Assembly: GCA_030141605.1 (NCBI GenBank)
Contig: JAQGDQ010000422.1
Location: forward strand, 23,501 to 87,500
From: Tubiluchus corallicola
Lineage: Eukaryota; Priapulida; Priapulimorpha; Priapulimorphida; Tubiluchidae
DNA length: 64,000 bases
Direction: 5' to 3'
Position 1 is the first letter of the stretch. Every line of letters starts with the position of its first letter. Below, piece after piece: positions 50,653-60,703 of this stretch. Under the pieces are notes generated by a model. That model worked only from the letters and a program-made list of their open reading frames with translations. It ran no database searches and was not told the origin of the DNA. The position numbers were made by a program, and so were the translations under genes.

Positions 50653-51532
50653 CAGCTGATGCAATAAATGGGTGGTGCGGGCAGATGTACACTTTCTGTG
50701 ATGCTTTTTCCACGTCTGATCATTCAAGAAGTGTGGGTTTTCATCGAAAGATTATAATTAATCAGCTGATGCAATAAATGGGTGGTGCGGGCAGATGTAC
50801 ACTTTCTGTCATGTTTTTTCCACGTCTGATCATTCAAGAAGTGTGGGTTTTCATCGAAAGATTATAATTAATCAGCTGATGCAATAAAAGGGTGGTGCGG
50901 GCAGATGTACACTTTCTGTCATGTTTTTTCCACGTCTGATCATTCAAGAAGTGTGGGTTTTCATCGAAAGATTATAATTAATCAGCTGATGCAATAAAAG
51001 GGTGGTGCGGGCAGATGTACACTTTCTGTCATGTTTTTTCCACGTCTGATCATTCAAGAAGTGTGGGTTTTCATCGAAAGATTATTATTAATCAGCTGAT
51101 GCAACAAAAGGGAGGTGCGGGCAGATGTACACTTTCTGTCATGTTTTTTCCACGTCTGATCATTCAAGAGATGTGGGGTTTCATCGAAAGATTATAACTA
51201 ATCAGCTGATGCAATAAAAGGGAGGTGCGGGCAGATGTACACTTTCTGTCATGTTTTTTCCACGTCTGATCACTCAAGAGATGTGGGTTTTCATCGAAAG
51301 ATTATAATTAATCAGCCGATGCAATAAATGGGAGGCGCGGGCAGATGTACACTTTCTATCATGTTTTTTTCATGTGTGATCATTCAATACAAGTGGTCTT
51401 TCGTCGAAAGATTATAATTAATCAGCCGATGCAATAAATGGGAGGTGCGGGCAGATGTACACTTTCTATCATGTTTTTTTCATGTGTGATCATTCAATAC
51501 AAGTGGTCTTTCGTCGAAAGATTATAATTAAT
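50653..51532. repeat. 110-bp satellite, 8 copies
   Basis: Eight units start at 50653 and every 110 bp after that (CAGCTGATGCAATAAATGGG ... TCGAAAGATTATAATTAAT). Units 1-4 are nearly identical. Units 5-6 change to GGGAGGTGCGG and AAGAGATGTGG. Units 7-8 share CAGCCGATG, CATGTGTGATC and TACAAGTGGTCTTTCGTCG. No indels across 880 bp. Confidence 0.95.
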
Positions 51533-52344
51533 CATTGTGAGGATAGAAACAAAAATGTATGATAAATTTGGGTCAAACTAGTTGCAATATTGCTGTTCAC
51601 ACCTTCAAATGTGTGACGCGTGTTTAAAGGGAAAAACAAGTGTAAAGTAAGGGCGAATTTTGAAGGTAATTTGATACTTTAACGCGGGAGAAACGCTGTA
51701 ACCAAAGTCGAAAAGCGTGAGTAGAAAGAGAAACATGTTTATATGCAGAACGCCGTACTTGTGTTTTAAACTGCTATAAAAAGAGAAAGAGTTAATTGAA
51801 ATGCTAACATATATATTTTACAATATTTACAAACACAAATAATATTAATAACAGGTCAATAAACGAACAACATTAATTGACATGAGCATAAACGTTTATG
51901 AAAACTAATCTATTAGTAAAAATATGGTCATCAATTCCGCGTGAAATGAAAACTCTTAATCTTTATCAATTTAAAAAAACGGATCAAAAAATTACCTACT
52001 ACAACGGTATAATTCACTTACAATTTTACTCATCCTGATCTTAAGTTACTAACAAAACTTATTTTGTTCTAATGTGCGTTATAACTGATGAAAATACTAT
52101 GCAATTCTAATTGTCAATTGTTCCACTTATCTGGAGGAGGACTCGAAAGCTCAATGCTCCTTCCTCCTCCTCCCCAGTAACTCGTTTGGTTTATAATTGT
52201 TTTCAATGTAACAACAATTTGTATGTATGTTTGTGTTGCTGTGGAATAAATACATAATTCATTCAAGTAAACCATCTAAAGGGTGTATCTGTGTGGTCTA
52301 AGACACAGTATCTACACATTATCAATGATTTAGTTTGGCAGGCC
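51533..52344. other. No supported gene
   Basis: AT-rich sequence with a short CT-rich patch (ggaggaggactcgaaag... cctcctcctcc) at 52132-52175. Confidence 0.4.
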
Positions 52345-52563
52345 TTTATAACATACGTAATTCATAATATCTAAAAATAGGTTCGTGTACAAGTTTAAGA
52401 TCACGTATGCCATGCAAGGTTGAAACAAGATGAATGCAGCTTCAACAAGTGTTTGAAATCGCGACTGTCTTATACTTGGCAAAAGTCGGTCACAAAAAGG
52501 TGATTTTAAAGCATATCCAAAACAAATTTCCATAGAAAGTATATTGCTTACCGTTCCGTTTAC
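52345..52563 (-). CDS. Candidate exon, weak
   Basis: On the minus strand a good acceptor (ttttcttttttaatttcaaa + cag, ending 52564) is followed by an open frame of 77 codons: VNGTVSNILSMEICFGYALK, then SPFCDRLLPSIRQSRFQTLV and VEAAFILFQPCMAYVILNL. A gtatgt donor sits at about 52344; a strong gtaagc donor only 12 nt after the acceptor would instead make a 12-nt microexon. No homology recognised. It could be an upstream exon of gene 2 or chance. Confidence 0.18.
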
Positions 52564-52734
52564 CTGTTTGAAATTAAAAAAGAAAATAATTAATAATTTG
52601 AAATATTTGCGCCATCTGGTAAATCGCTACTGCATCGCCATCCCAAAATGCTTCACTGATTCACCAAAAATCACATCATTCATTTGAACGACAATATAGG
52701 GTATCTTAAACTTTTGCTTAGTTAGCAAAGAATT

Positions 52735-52940
52735 TGAAACGTATGACCTGATTATTTTTCCAAACTTTACGCAATGTTATCTAAACTTGTTTCAAACCAC
52801 TTGACATTAAAATGACTGTACCTAATGGTCATTGCCTGAGTTTTAGTTTACAAGTTTCATACAGCGCTACTGTTAACGCGAGCTCTGTGTACAATAAGAC
52901 AGCATGTAAGTGATATAAATTTTCAGGACAAATTTTTTAA
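52735..52940. repeat. Dispersed repeat, partner of 26905-27100
   Basis: Shares ccaaactttacg(c)aa, atctaaacttgtttcaaa and aatggtcattg with the gene 2 intron copy. 52941-53859 holds nothing I can support. Confidence 0.4.
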
Positions 52941-53859
52941 GCTTTATTTATGCAGAGTATTTTCTTGTTCTTTAAACCATATTTTTGCCCACGGCAAGGA
53001 CTATTTACACATTTGAGCTGCCTATTGACCATAAATGTATAATTTCCAAAATAGTTTATTTGGTTCAGATTAAACAGTTTTTAGAACTGATACATGAATC
53101 ATCACCATGTAAAAATATGTACAAGCAAAAGTGGAGAAAAATTAAAGTCGTATAAATACAAACAAAGACAAATAGATTGTTGTGTTTTGTTTCTCTCGGA
53201 AGGCTCGTAAAGAAAACCAGAAAACACTTCGTCAAATTAAACTAGTTTATTAAGCGAGAATTCTACAACACAAAAGTATGAAGGAACGGGAAATGCTTAC
53301 AGTAAACGTGAAAATCTGGAAAACGTTTAAGTGTATCTGAAAATACAAGTATACAAGAGAATGTGTAAGTGGCGTCTGTGTGAATCTGCATGTGCCTCTC
53401 TCAGCGGCCTGCTTCGCCTTATATAGGGTGCCAGGGAACATTCTATACGTTTCTTTCTAGAACATTCTACAACGTAAGACGATTATTCTAATGGAACATT
53501 CTACAGTGTTCTATTTAATTCTAATAGATGCCAGCGATCTCCACAACATAGATGTGCATACTTATATATTTTACAAAGACATGTACACATACAGATGTGA
53601 CACATTGAAGAATATAACATTTAAATGATAACAATGCGTGTCTTAAAATTCACCGTAAATACATAACAGGAACCAAAGGTCTGATCACGTTAAAACGTTT
53701 AGAACTCCTAACGTAATTTTGAATACGATCAAAAATTTTACAGTTAACAGCAACATTAAAATCCATATATTGTTCAAATAAGCATTTATTCTGCTATTGA
53801 TTGATATATACATATACTTTTTCAAATTCCTAGCTTCTTTAAAGTATGCATATTAGTAA

Positions 53860-54190
53860 AAGAAAGGTTATCCATGTACCCTAATAAGCCTTCTCTTAAT
53901 GTAAAAAGCAATTCAATTCCTTTAACTTTATTTTCGAACACTTAGCTATTCTTTACTCATCAATTTCATTTCTGCAGGTCTGCTTAATCATTACCTATTT
54001 GGCTTCTGTTAAATACATATTAGTGCATAATGTTCTGTGCTGTAGGCTCTGCTTATATACCCTGGTTGTTGTTTATAAAAATTTACCACTGATGATGACA
54101 GCAGTTTCTCTGTCGAAACGTTTGACATGATGTTTTAACTATTTAAATTAAAAGTTTTAATAAAGTTGTGATGTTTTAACCATAAATGTT
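53860..54190 (+). mobile_element. Dispersed retroelement 3' end, copy C
   Basis: Best-preserved copy. A body with TAAGCCTTCTCTTAATGTAA leads to TTDDDSSFSVETFDMMF-stop (54084-54137), then AATAAAGTTGTGATGTTTTA. TGATGTTTTAAC occurs twice, after the stop and at the end. Compared with copy A, three of four changed codons are synonymous, so the peptide was probably under selection in the active element. Confidence 0.6.
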
Positions 54191-54717
54191 TTTAACTGCG
54201 TCGGTAAATTTAATGGTTTAACTACCCATCATGAACTAATCAAAAGGCTAATTAGCTGAAGGAGAAAGACATTGAAAAATTGTTAATCAGACACGATAGA
54301 TGGCTCTGACTGATTACGTATTTCTAGGACGAGAATTTATAGCAGAGCAGATTTGAAAGCTGATCATTGAGCTTCGGTATCCGTTCTGCTTAAAAACACG
54401 ATGAGACTACTTACTGTGATGCTGTAAAGTATGTTGATTTACAAAACTTGTAAGTATAGCATTGGACTGAATTTGACTCAGGGGGTCGAAGTTGCGCATC
54501 ATGAAGATCCATTTTACTATCGTTGTGGAACTGATTACTCAACTACAAATGTTAATTTTAATTACAAATGTTATGCTAATTAACTAAGTTAACGTCTGTA
54601 AACTAATAGCGTATACCTGTTAAAGCATGTCATTTAACTCTCATAAAATAAAAAAATTACACTGTACGGAGTTTATTATCACCACTAATAAAAATACACA
54701 TGCACAAAAAATAACTG
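54191..54717. other. No feature seen
   Basis: AT-rich, no ORF or repeat recognised. Confidence 0.45.
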
Positions 54718-54724
54718 ACTAAGG

Positions 54725-54925
54725 TAGTACCTGTGTCAGAAATCCCGGCTGTGGTGACCTCTACACGCTTTTATACTGGCATTACAGGTCAGCTGGCTTC
54801 TCACACCACGTGTAGGCCCAAACAAGACGTCTGGACCTACAAGAAAGGGGTGAGTCGCTGCTGACGTGGAAGCAGGGCGTGTAGAGGACCCTACACCTGA
54901 CCCGACACAGGTGCCTCCGTAAGAA
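54725..54925. mobile_element. Small foldback element
   Basis: Left AAGGTAGTACCTGTGTC ... CCTCTACACGC is mirrored by right GCGTGTAGAGG ... GACACAGGTGCCTCCGTAAG. Arms are about 45 bp around a GC-rich centre; no ORF. Confidence 0.6.
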
Positions 54926-55024
54926 TATCTATTCTAAGATTCTCGAGACAAACTACATGAAACTGTTTCTGCTAGCTCTGAGCCAATAGCACAAATGACA
55001 GAGTGCTATTTGTGTGATTTATTG

Positions 55025-55920
55025 TTTTTGTCGTATAAAATATACAAAAGTAAAACAATTATTATTTAAAAGCACAATAAAAACGGTATAGCATGTGAAG
55101 CAAAAAATGTTAAAAAAATCTGCAGCTGAGTTATTCTTGTGACATGAAGATGTTGAAATCTACTGACTGATTCGCCTGTTTATGAAGCAAAAATATATTC
55201 TCTTCTGTTTGTTGACCAATAAAAAGAGTAAAATGCGACCTAGTTAAAAAGCATCATATAAAGTACTAATGCAAAACTGAAATGACAAATATAAAAATAA
55301 GATAATTACAATACAAAATTATGATTAGATGTAAATTCACAATTTAATGGAAAGTAAGTAAAGCCATTTCGATTTTCAGATTGTGAAAGTTAGTTATGAA
55401 GTTGAACACTTGTAGAAAACAACTAAACACCATATTACATGTTTGCACAAAACTGAAACACTTTTATTGCACTACATAGTTATATGTGACATGACTGCTA
55501 AACTACACTGAGGACCAGAGTGTCCTGCACTGATCACGAAGAATTAGACAGTGAGTCCCATGAGTTGCACGACTGCACTGCCTGAGACAGAGAGTGACTA
55601 GCAGTGAAATCTAGCCAGTTTATATAGGTAGAGAACTATGCAAAAACTTGGCTTCACATATCCCATTACACTAAAAATAGGAGAGATCCAGTGAGTTTGC
55701 ATATTCACTGGACCGAGCAATTGTACTAAGGGTGAGTTTAATTAGTAAAATGTTAAAGTAACTAATCAATAGATGGCAGCACCTAAAATATACAGTTACA
55801 ACTTTCACACAGATGTTTCACATTTCTAACGTTTTTTACGTAAAATGGTATATTGTACCCTTCCATGTACATTTGTAATATTTTATATTTTATACCCTTC
55901 CATATTTTATACGACAAAAA
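55025..55920. mobile_element. Candidate 0.9-kb element with perfect 19-bp inverted ends
   Basis: TTTTTGTCGTATAAAATAT at 55025-55043 and its exact reverse complement at 55902-55920. The interior (55044-55901) has no ORF. CCTTCCATGTACATTTGTAA occurs at about 55858 and again just outside at 55921, so the right end may have been rearranged. Class unknown. Confidence 0.45.
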
Positions 55921-56054
55921 CCTTCCATGTACATTTGTAAATTAGAAATCTTTCGCTTTTACTATCACGTGACACACAATTTCAAACAAAGCATGTAAAA
56001 TTGTAAAGTCTAGACATTCTTAAACAATACCAGACACAGACGCGCATAACTCGC

Positions 56055-56671
56055 TTAAAGCAAAACCGAACCCCATCTTAAACTGTAGGTCAAAACAATC
56101 TAATCTTTAAAATATTGAAAGTAAACGTACAATTTTTTCAAAAATGACTTACGTGAAACAATTATTACCACACAAAGTCAGTTTCACGTTCGCGCCACTA
56201 GTTCTTGTCTATTACAGGCATTTCGCCATTCTCTAGTTAGACGGGCACTAACGCCAGCATTTCGGAAATGCATTACACAAAAAACAGGTGCTGTACCTCT
56301 CAGTTCAGATGTGTTAGTTTGTGATGACCTGCACATGTTCGACAACTCAAGAGTGAGTACAGCGGCAAATTTGAATTTTTATCTTAAAACTTGCCTAGTT
56401 TTAGTACAACACGTTGAATGTCTTACAGTGACACTGTACTTCAATTTTCGCTTTCACCAAAACGTGCAACACGCTCGTGGAATATTTTTGCTGTTGAAAA
56501 TTATGTTAGTTTGTGATGTCATCAATAATTGGGCTCGCTTGCCGTTAAGTTTTTAATCTACAATTTAATTATCAGAAACGCTTTTGCAGTATTTATTGTG
56601 TTAAAATGCATACTTTTTATCGGACTTGAAAACGGGGTAGTATATGAAAAAATCATCCTGTCTTCCTTTAA
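56055..56671. mobile_element. MITE family 1, complete copy
   Basis: 617 bp from TTAAAGCAAAACCGAACCCC to ATCATCCTGTCTTCCTTTAA. It shows the TTAA at both ends and weak TIRs (TTAAAGcaAAaCcGgA against TTAAAGGAAGACAGGA inverted). Best copy for defining the family. Confidence 0.85.
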
Positions 56672-56860
56672 AGTAATTTGTAATAATATATACGAGGAAG
56701 CAATTTAACGTTATGATAATTACGCTGTTTTCAACATTTTATGGTGTCGCCATAGATTTTTCTCATTTCTTGTCAATATTTACGCGGTTTCAATGTAAAC
56801 GGTAAACTTTCTTTCAATAATTAAAACCATAATTATTGTATTAGCAATCTTTTGGAACAC

Positions 56861-57410
56861 TTAAAGGAAGACCAGACGATTGTTTAGACTCAATCTCTCG
56901 TTTTAATTTGCTATACATTTTCTTGCCTGTGAAAGTTGGTAATTGTTTCTAGTATTTGAATAATTACCTTGTAAAGTTAATTAACGGCAAACGAACACAG
57001 CTATCGCTTACGTCACAAACTAGCCACAGTCTGTGCAATGGTAGACATCTTTCCTGTGCATCAAACACGTTTGCGCAAGCGAAGATTGCAATAAGACGCT
57101 GATGTGGTGTCAATAAAATGAGCTCTACGTCACACTGACGTCACAGACGTACACTGCAATTCATGACCATGCTTATCACGCTACCGCGCCTATTTGTCAG
57201 AAACGCGAATATGACATAAAGACGTAATTGCCAGTGTCAGTAAATTCTTTGATCCTCGTATAGCTTTGAAAGTTTAACAATATTTAACTATCTGAGGTAA
57301 TTATTATTTAATCTAAGCTTTGATTTAAAAAAAGTGTTGTACTTTTCTATATATTAGAACATACTTTGTTTTGAACTAATGTCTACACAATCGTCCGGTT
57401 TTCCTTTAAA
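56861..57410. mobile_element. MITE family 2, complete copy, in the alkaline phosphatase 3' region
   Basis: 550 bp from TTAAAGGAAGACCAGACGAT to ATCGTCCGGTTTTCCTTTAA; TIRs of about 22 bp with TTAA at each end. It contains CACACTGACGTCACAGACG with a CRE octamer. The right end lies 23 bp past the alkaline phosphatase stop. Confidence 0.88.
57308..57313 (-). terminator. Candidate variant poly(A) signal ATTAAA inside the MITE
   Basis: First AATAAA/ATTAAA hexamer after the alkaline phosphatase stop on the minus strand, 121 bp downstream and within the MITE. No AATAAA was seen between the stop and 56861. Confidence 0.35.
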
Positions 57411-57433
57411 AATCCAGGTAAATGAACTAATCT

Positions 57434-57556
57434 CTAAAAATAAAATAAGAGGATTAATGACACTAATATAGGGTATGAAACTTTTAATGGATATGGTACT
57501 GTTGCCGTGCTTTTAACGTTGTATGATTCTTGTAACCAAGTACTGCATACGCCAAC
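57434..57556 (-). CDS. Alkaline phosphatase, last coding exon (GPI-anchor signal)
   Basis: Entered through ttttttacag (57557) in phase 0 after PR of the previous exon. It encodes 40 residues ending PLKVSYPILVSLILLFYF-stop. The terminal hydrophobic stretch after a short polar linker (SYNVKSTATVPY) is the expected GPI-attachment signal of animal alkaline phosphatases; a Ser in the linker is the likely omega region. The exon boundary is set by frame and acceptor; the sequence itself is poorly conserved in this part of the family. Confidence 0.75.
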   Translation of the reverse strand, partial: VGVCSTWLQESYNVKSTATVPYPLKVSYPILVSLILLFYF

Positions 57557-57841
57557 CTGTAAAAAAGTTAAAATACGATAAATATGATAGGATAATCATT
57601 TATATATTACATAATTATTAGCATCCAATAAATACAGTAATTATTTCTATAAACAGAGTAACTTTATAGCCTGATGAATGATGCAGCTAGATTCCGATTA
57701 CTGAAGTAATTAAGCAACTTTTTTTAAAAAAAATGGTCTCATAGGTCCTAAAGTTATGCAAAAAAACCTTTAGTTATTTTTCACAAATACCAGGCTATTG
57801 TTCAATTGTTCTTTATTTAACTTTCTTGACTGTCTTGTATC

Positions 57842-58277
57842 CATTGGCGGATTTAGGGGGTGGATCCGTGGGGCATGGACCCTTCCTTTCACAGTAACTG
57901 TTACAACACACCAAATTAAATATTTCCTCTGAATTACTATAAGCATTAGAACATTTTGCTAAATCCTAAAGGTGCCTTGAATCTGTAAAAATCATATATC
58001 ACAACAAAGCAGATGAAAGTTATGTACATTATGTATGTTGTATAGTGTATATCAAAATATTGGTATTTAATTTTGAGTCAAAGGTGAGATGACACCTGTA
58101 CTAAACTAGTGAGCTTCCTAGAGATGGTTTCTGGAAGGCAGAAAAGTGGTCTAAGGTGCAGCAAAAAGGTATTGTTTTCCGGGTGCACTCCACTGGGGAG
58201 GTTACACCGCTCCCTCAGACTCACTAACTGCTTTTCTATTGGGCCCACTGCTGTTCTAAAACCTGTATCCGCCCCTG
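57842..58277. mobile_element. hAT-like MITE in alkaline phosphatase intron
   Basis: The left end CATTGGCGGATTTAGGGG and the right end, inverted, CAGGGGCGGATACAGG resemble widespread non-autonomous hAT termini. 436 bp, no transposase. An 8-bp target duplication is not clear by eye. Confidence 0.65.
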
Positions 58278-58589
58278 GTATCACTTTTTACATAATCTCC
58301 AAGAAAGGCACTGAAATTCCATTGATGGTTATACGTTGACGTCAAATGGGGTAAAAATTATATCTAAAAAGAAAACACTATACATGTGTACGAACCCATC
58401 TTTGATGTTCCTTCAATTTTTCAAACCAATAACTAGGCACTGAAGAGAACAATGTCACGCATGCACGGCTTGACACGTGGTGTTTCAGATCTTTGGCGTT
58501 TTTGCCAAATAATGGAATAAATCATCAAAACTTTTGTAAGATTCGTTTTAGATGCATGATAACTACGGCTGAGCATTCTCTACCAGAAA

Positions 58590-59310
58590 GCGAATTCGAA
58601 TCGAATCGAATTTGTGACTTGCGAGTTCGAATCGAACCGAATTTCAGTATTTAGAAACGAATTCGAATTGAGTTTGGAAGATTTTCGAACAAGTTTTTGA
58701 ACCACTAGTAAAAAGTGGTCTTACAAAGATCATACATATGACGTGATTTTGTTCTGCACTGAAACCGCTATTAATTTCTTATATATTTTGCACAGAAACT
58801 GCAGCTAAATTATGCTGATTGAATGCTGTTTCAAACATTTTAATGATAAAGAACGTATGTGGCTGAAGTGCTGAATTATTCCAGTCCACAATTATTTTAG
58901 GATCGAATAGGATTAAATCTTTCTGTGTAACATCTAAATATGTTAACATTTGTCCTCCTGCAGGTTTTTTAGCTGGTTCTATAGCTTGTTGAAGAGCTAT
59001 CTTCACTGGAACATCATCAGGTAGTCTAAGCATGTGCCCAATCCATCTTAAACGGCGTCTTTTTATTTTTCTTGTCCAAGGTTCTTCTTTTATTTTTTCA
59101 TATAGATCTTCGTTTGAAATTTTCTTTGGCCATCTAATACCCAAAATGTTTCTGTAATTTAATGTTAGTATTCGATTCGAATAAGTTTTTAATTCGAATA
59201 CGATTCGATTCTAAAATAATTATGGACTGGAATAATTCAGCACTTCAGCCACATATGTTCTTTATCATTAAAATGTTTGAAACGTCATTCAATCAGTATA
59301 ATTTAGTCAC
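58590..59310 (-). mobile_element. Nested repeat: GATTCGAATCGAAT ends, 90-bp inverted repeat, LINE tail
   Basis: AATCGAATCGAAT-type sequence at 58590-58690 and 59165-59210. Inside and beside it a ~95-bp segment at 58811-58905 recurs inverted at 59213-59308 (GGACTGGAATAATTCAGCAC). Between them 58905-59160 is a LINE 3' end (minus frame with KIKRRRLRWIGHMLRLPDDV and AIEPAKKPAGGQM). It lies in an alkaline phosphatase intron, its edge only 33 bp from the next exon's donor at 59341. Confidence 0.7.
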
Positions 59311-59341
59311 TGTTCACAGCTGCTAGCTTACTGTATCTTAC

Positions 59342-59535
59342 CCGAGGTTCGGTACAATGCTTCTTGTTCTGTCCTATGCAGGCTGCGTAAGACATGGCGT
59401 GTGCAATGAATGACTGCTCGAAATTCCCCCTGAACAAGTGAGACATGGGACCGCTAGCAAACACTGATACATCTTCACCACCATGTGGTTCTAACTTCAG
59501 AGGGACAGCCGACTCTTGACGAAAGTGAGGGTCCT
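59342..59535 (-). CDS. alp: Alkaline phosphatase, exon with HGGEDV metal ligand
   Basis: The enzyme hydrolyses phosphate monoesters at alkaline pH, usually as a GPI-anchored ectoenzyme with two Zn and one Mg. This exon completes a Glu codon and reads [20 protein letters not shown], then DVSVFASGP, and [27 protein letters not shown] holds the His equivalent to E. coli His412 (Zn1), followed by the crown/C-terminal helix with the conserved MSYAACIG. Its donor is g|gtaaga at 59342/59341, phase 0. All four junctions of the gene agree in phase. The 5' half (active-site Ser, other Mg/Zn ligands) lies beyond 64000. Whether it is nearer to tissue-nonspecific or intestinal-type enzymes cannot be judged here. 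Confidence 0.93.
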
Positions 59536-59589
59536 CTGGCAAGAATAATGAAACAAATTAAACCTTTCGTATCATAACAAGCAGTAGCG

Positions 59590-59935
59590 GCTCGCACAGG
59601 TACTGTCGAACTGCAGCACCCCCTATTTTCACTCATTGTTATGGATAATTTTCAATATAGTAAGTCTTTTTTCCTTAGTTCTTTCTTTATACTTGTACGG
59701 AACCAGAGCACGCGAGGGTAGCACTGTTTGCTTCACAACCCAGCACAGTGCACTCCAGCAAATATTCGCGGAAGTGGTGCTGACAAGCCACTGGCGTAGC
59801 AGTGTCTAGTTTTTTTGCTGGATTACTGCTGCATTTACCTGTCCGAAGGCAGATTTCTTTTATTTTAGAATTCTGCCTGCCCAATGTCTACAATAGACGT
59901 GACGGGCGTATGATGATGATGACTCCAGCAAAGTG
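59590..59935 (-). mobile_element. Probable SINE/LINE fragment with ATGATGATG end
   Basis: Minus-strand GACGTGACGGGCGTATGATG-type edge at 59896-59925, body to about 59600. The 65-codon frame in it has no coding character. 59936-60336 unassigned. Confidence 0.35.
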
Positions 59936-60337
59936 GGATTTCGCCATTGTGCGCATGTTGCCATGTGCACATGTTTGAGCCCAGGTAGAGAAAGTACTGT
60001 CACTCACACAGTTTGTTGTCAGTTGTCACGTGTTAACCATGAATGGATCAAGCTTGAACTGCGACAATTTAGGCTATTAGTAAGCAAAAAATATCATGTT
60101 TAGGATTTTATCAAATTTTTGTATACATTTTCACATGTTTAAAATTACAATTACAACATTAAAATCACGTATGTTTGTTTCGTTTTACACAGTATTACAA
60201 CATGGCTAAAATTTTCTAAAGCAGCATCCCACTAAATTTAACTACGAGTCGACATTGATAACAAGCGCCATTTTGTTAAAGTTTTTGCTAAACAAAATAG
60301 CTAGATAACTAATCGCTGCTCTCCAAAACTCTGTGTT

Positions 60338-60703
60338 AAGGTACGACTCCGCGTGCAAGTAATGCGTGATGCGTGATCCGTAATGCGTATACAACAGTTT
60401 GCATTTAAACATGTAGAATTGTTTCCATGTGTAAGTGATGCGTGATCCGTAATGCGTATACAAGTGTTTACGTTTAAACATGTAGAATTGTTTCCATGTG
60501 TAAGTGATGCGTGATCTGTAATGCGTATACAACAGTTTGTGTTTAAACATGTAGAATTGTTTCCATGCGTACGTGATGCGTAATCCGTAATGCGGAAAGA
60601 GTGCCGTGGGTTTTGTTAATATTCATTGCGTTTTCGGATACTTGGAAACAGTCAATACGCATCACGCAATATGCATTGCGCGCACATGGAGTCGGAGCTT
60701 TAG
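60338..60703. mobile_element. MITE with internal tandem repeats
   Basis: Left end AAGGTACGACTCCGCGTGCA and right end, inverted, AAAGCTCCGACTCCATGTGC. The interior has four units of about 65 bp: GTAAGTGATGCGTGATCCGT + AATGCGTATACAACAGTTTG, ending CATGTAGAATTGTTTCCATG. The subterminal GCGTGATGCGT motif is present at both ends in opposite orientation. Confidence 0.75.

Noticed and set aside
54089-54118. Hammerhead-ribozyme-like core: CTGATGA, a GACAG/CTGTC hairpin, then GAAA
   Set aside because: There is one extra base before the stem, and no convincing stems I and III. Copy A has GAGA instead of GAAA. The stretch is better explained by a conserved peptide, since most codon changes are synonymous. 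A covariation search over all copies could reopen this.
58078-58339. Short frames on both strands
   Set aside because: Lie inside the hAT-like MITE; no coding support.
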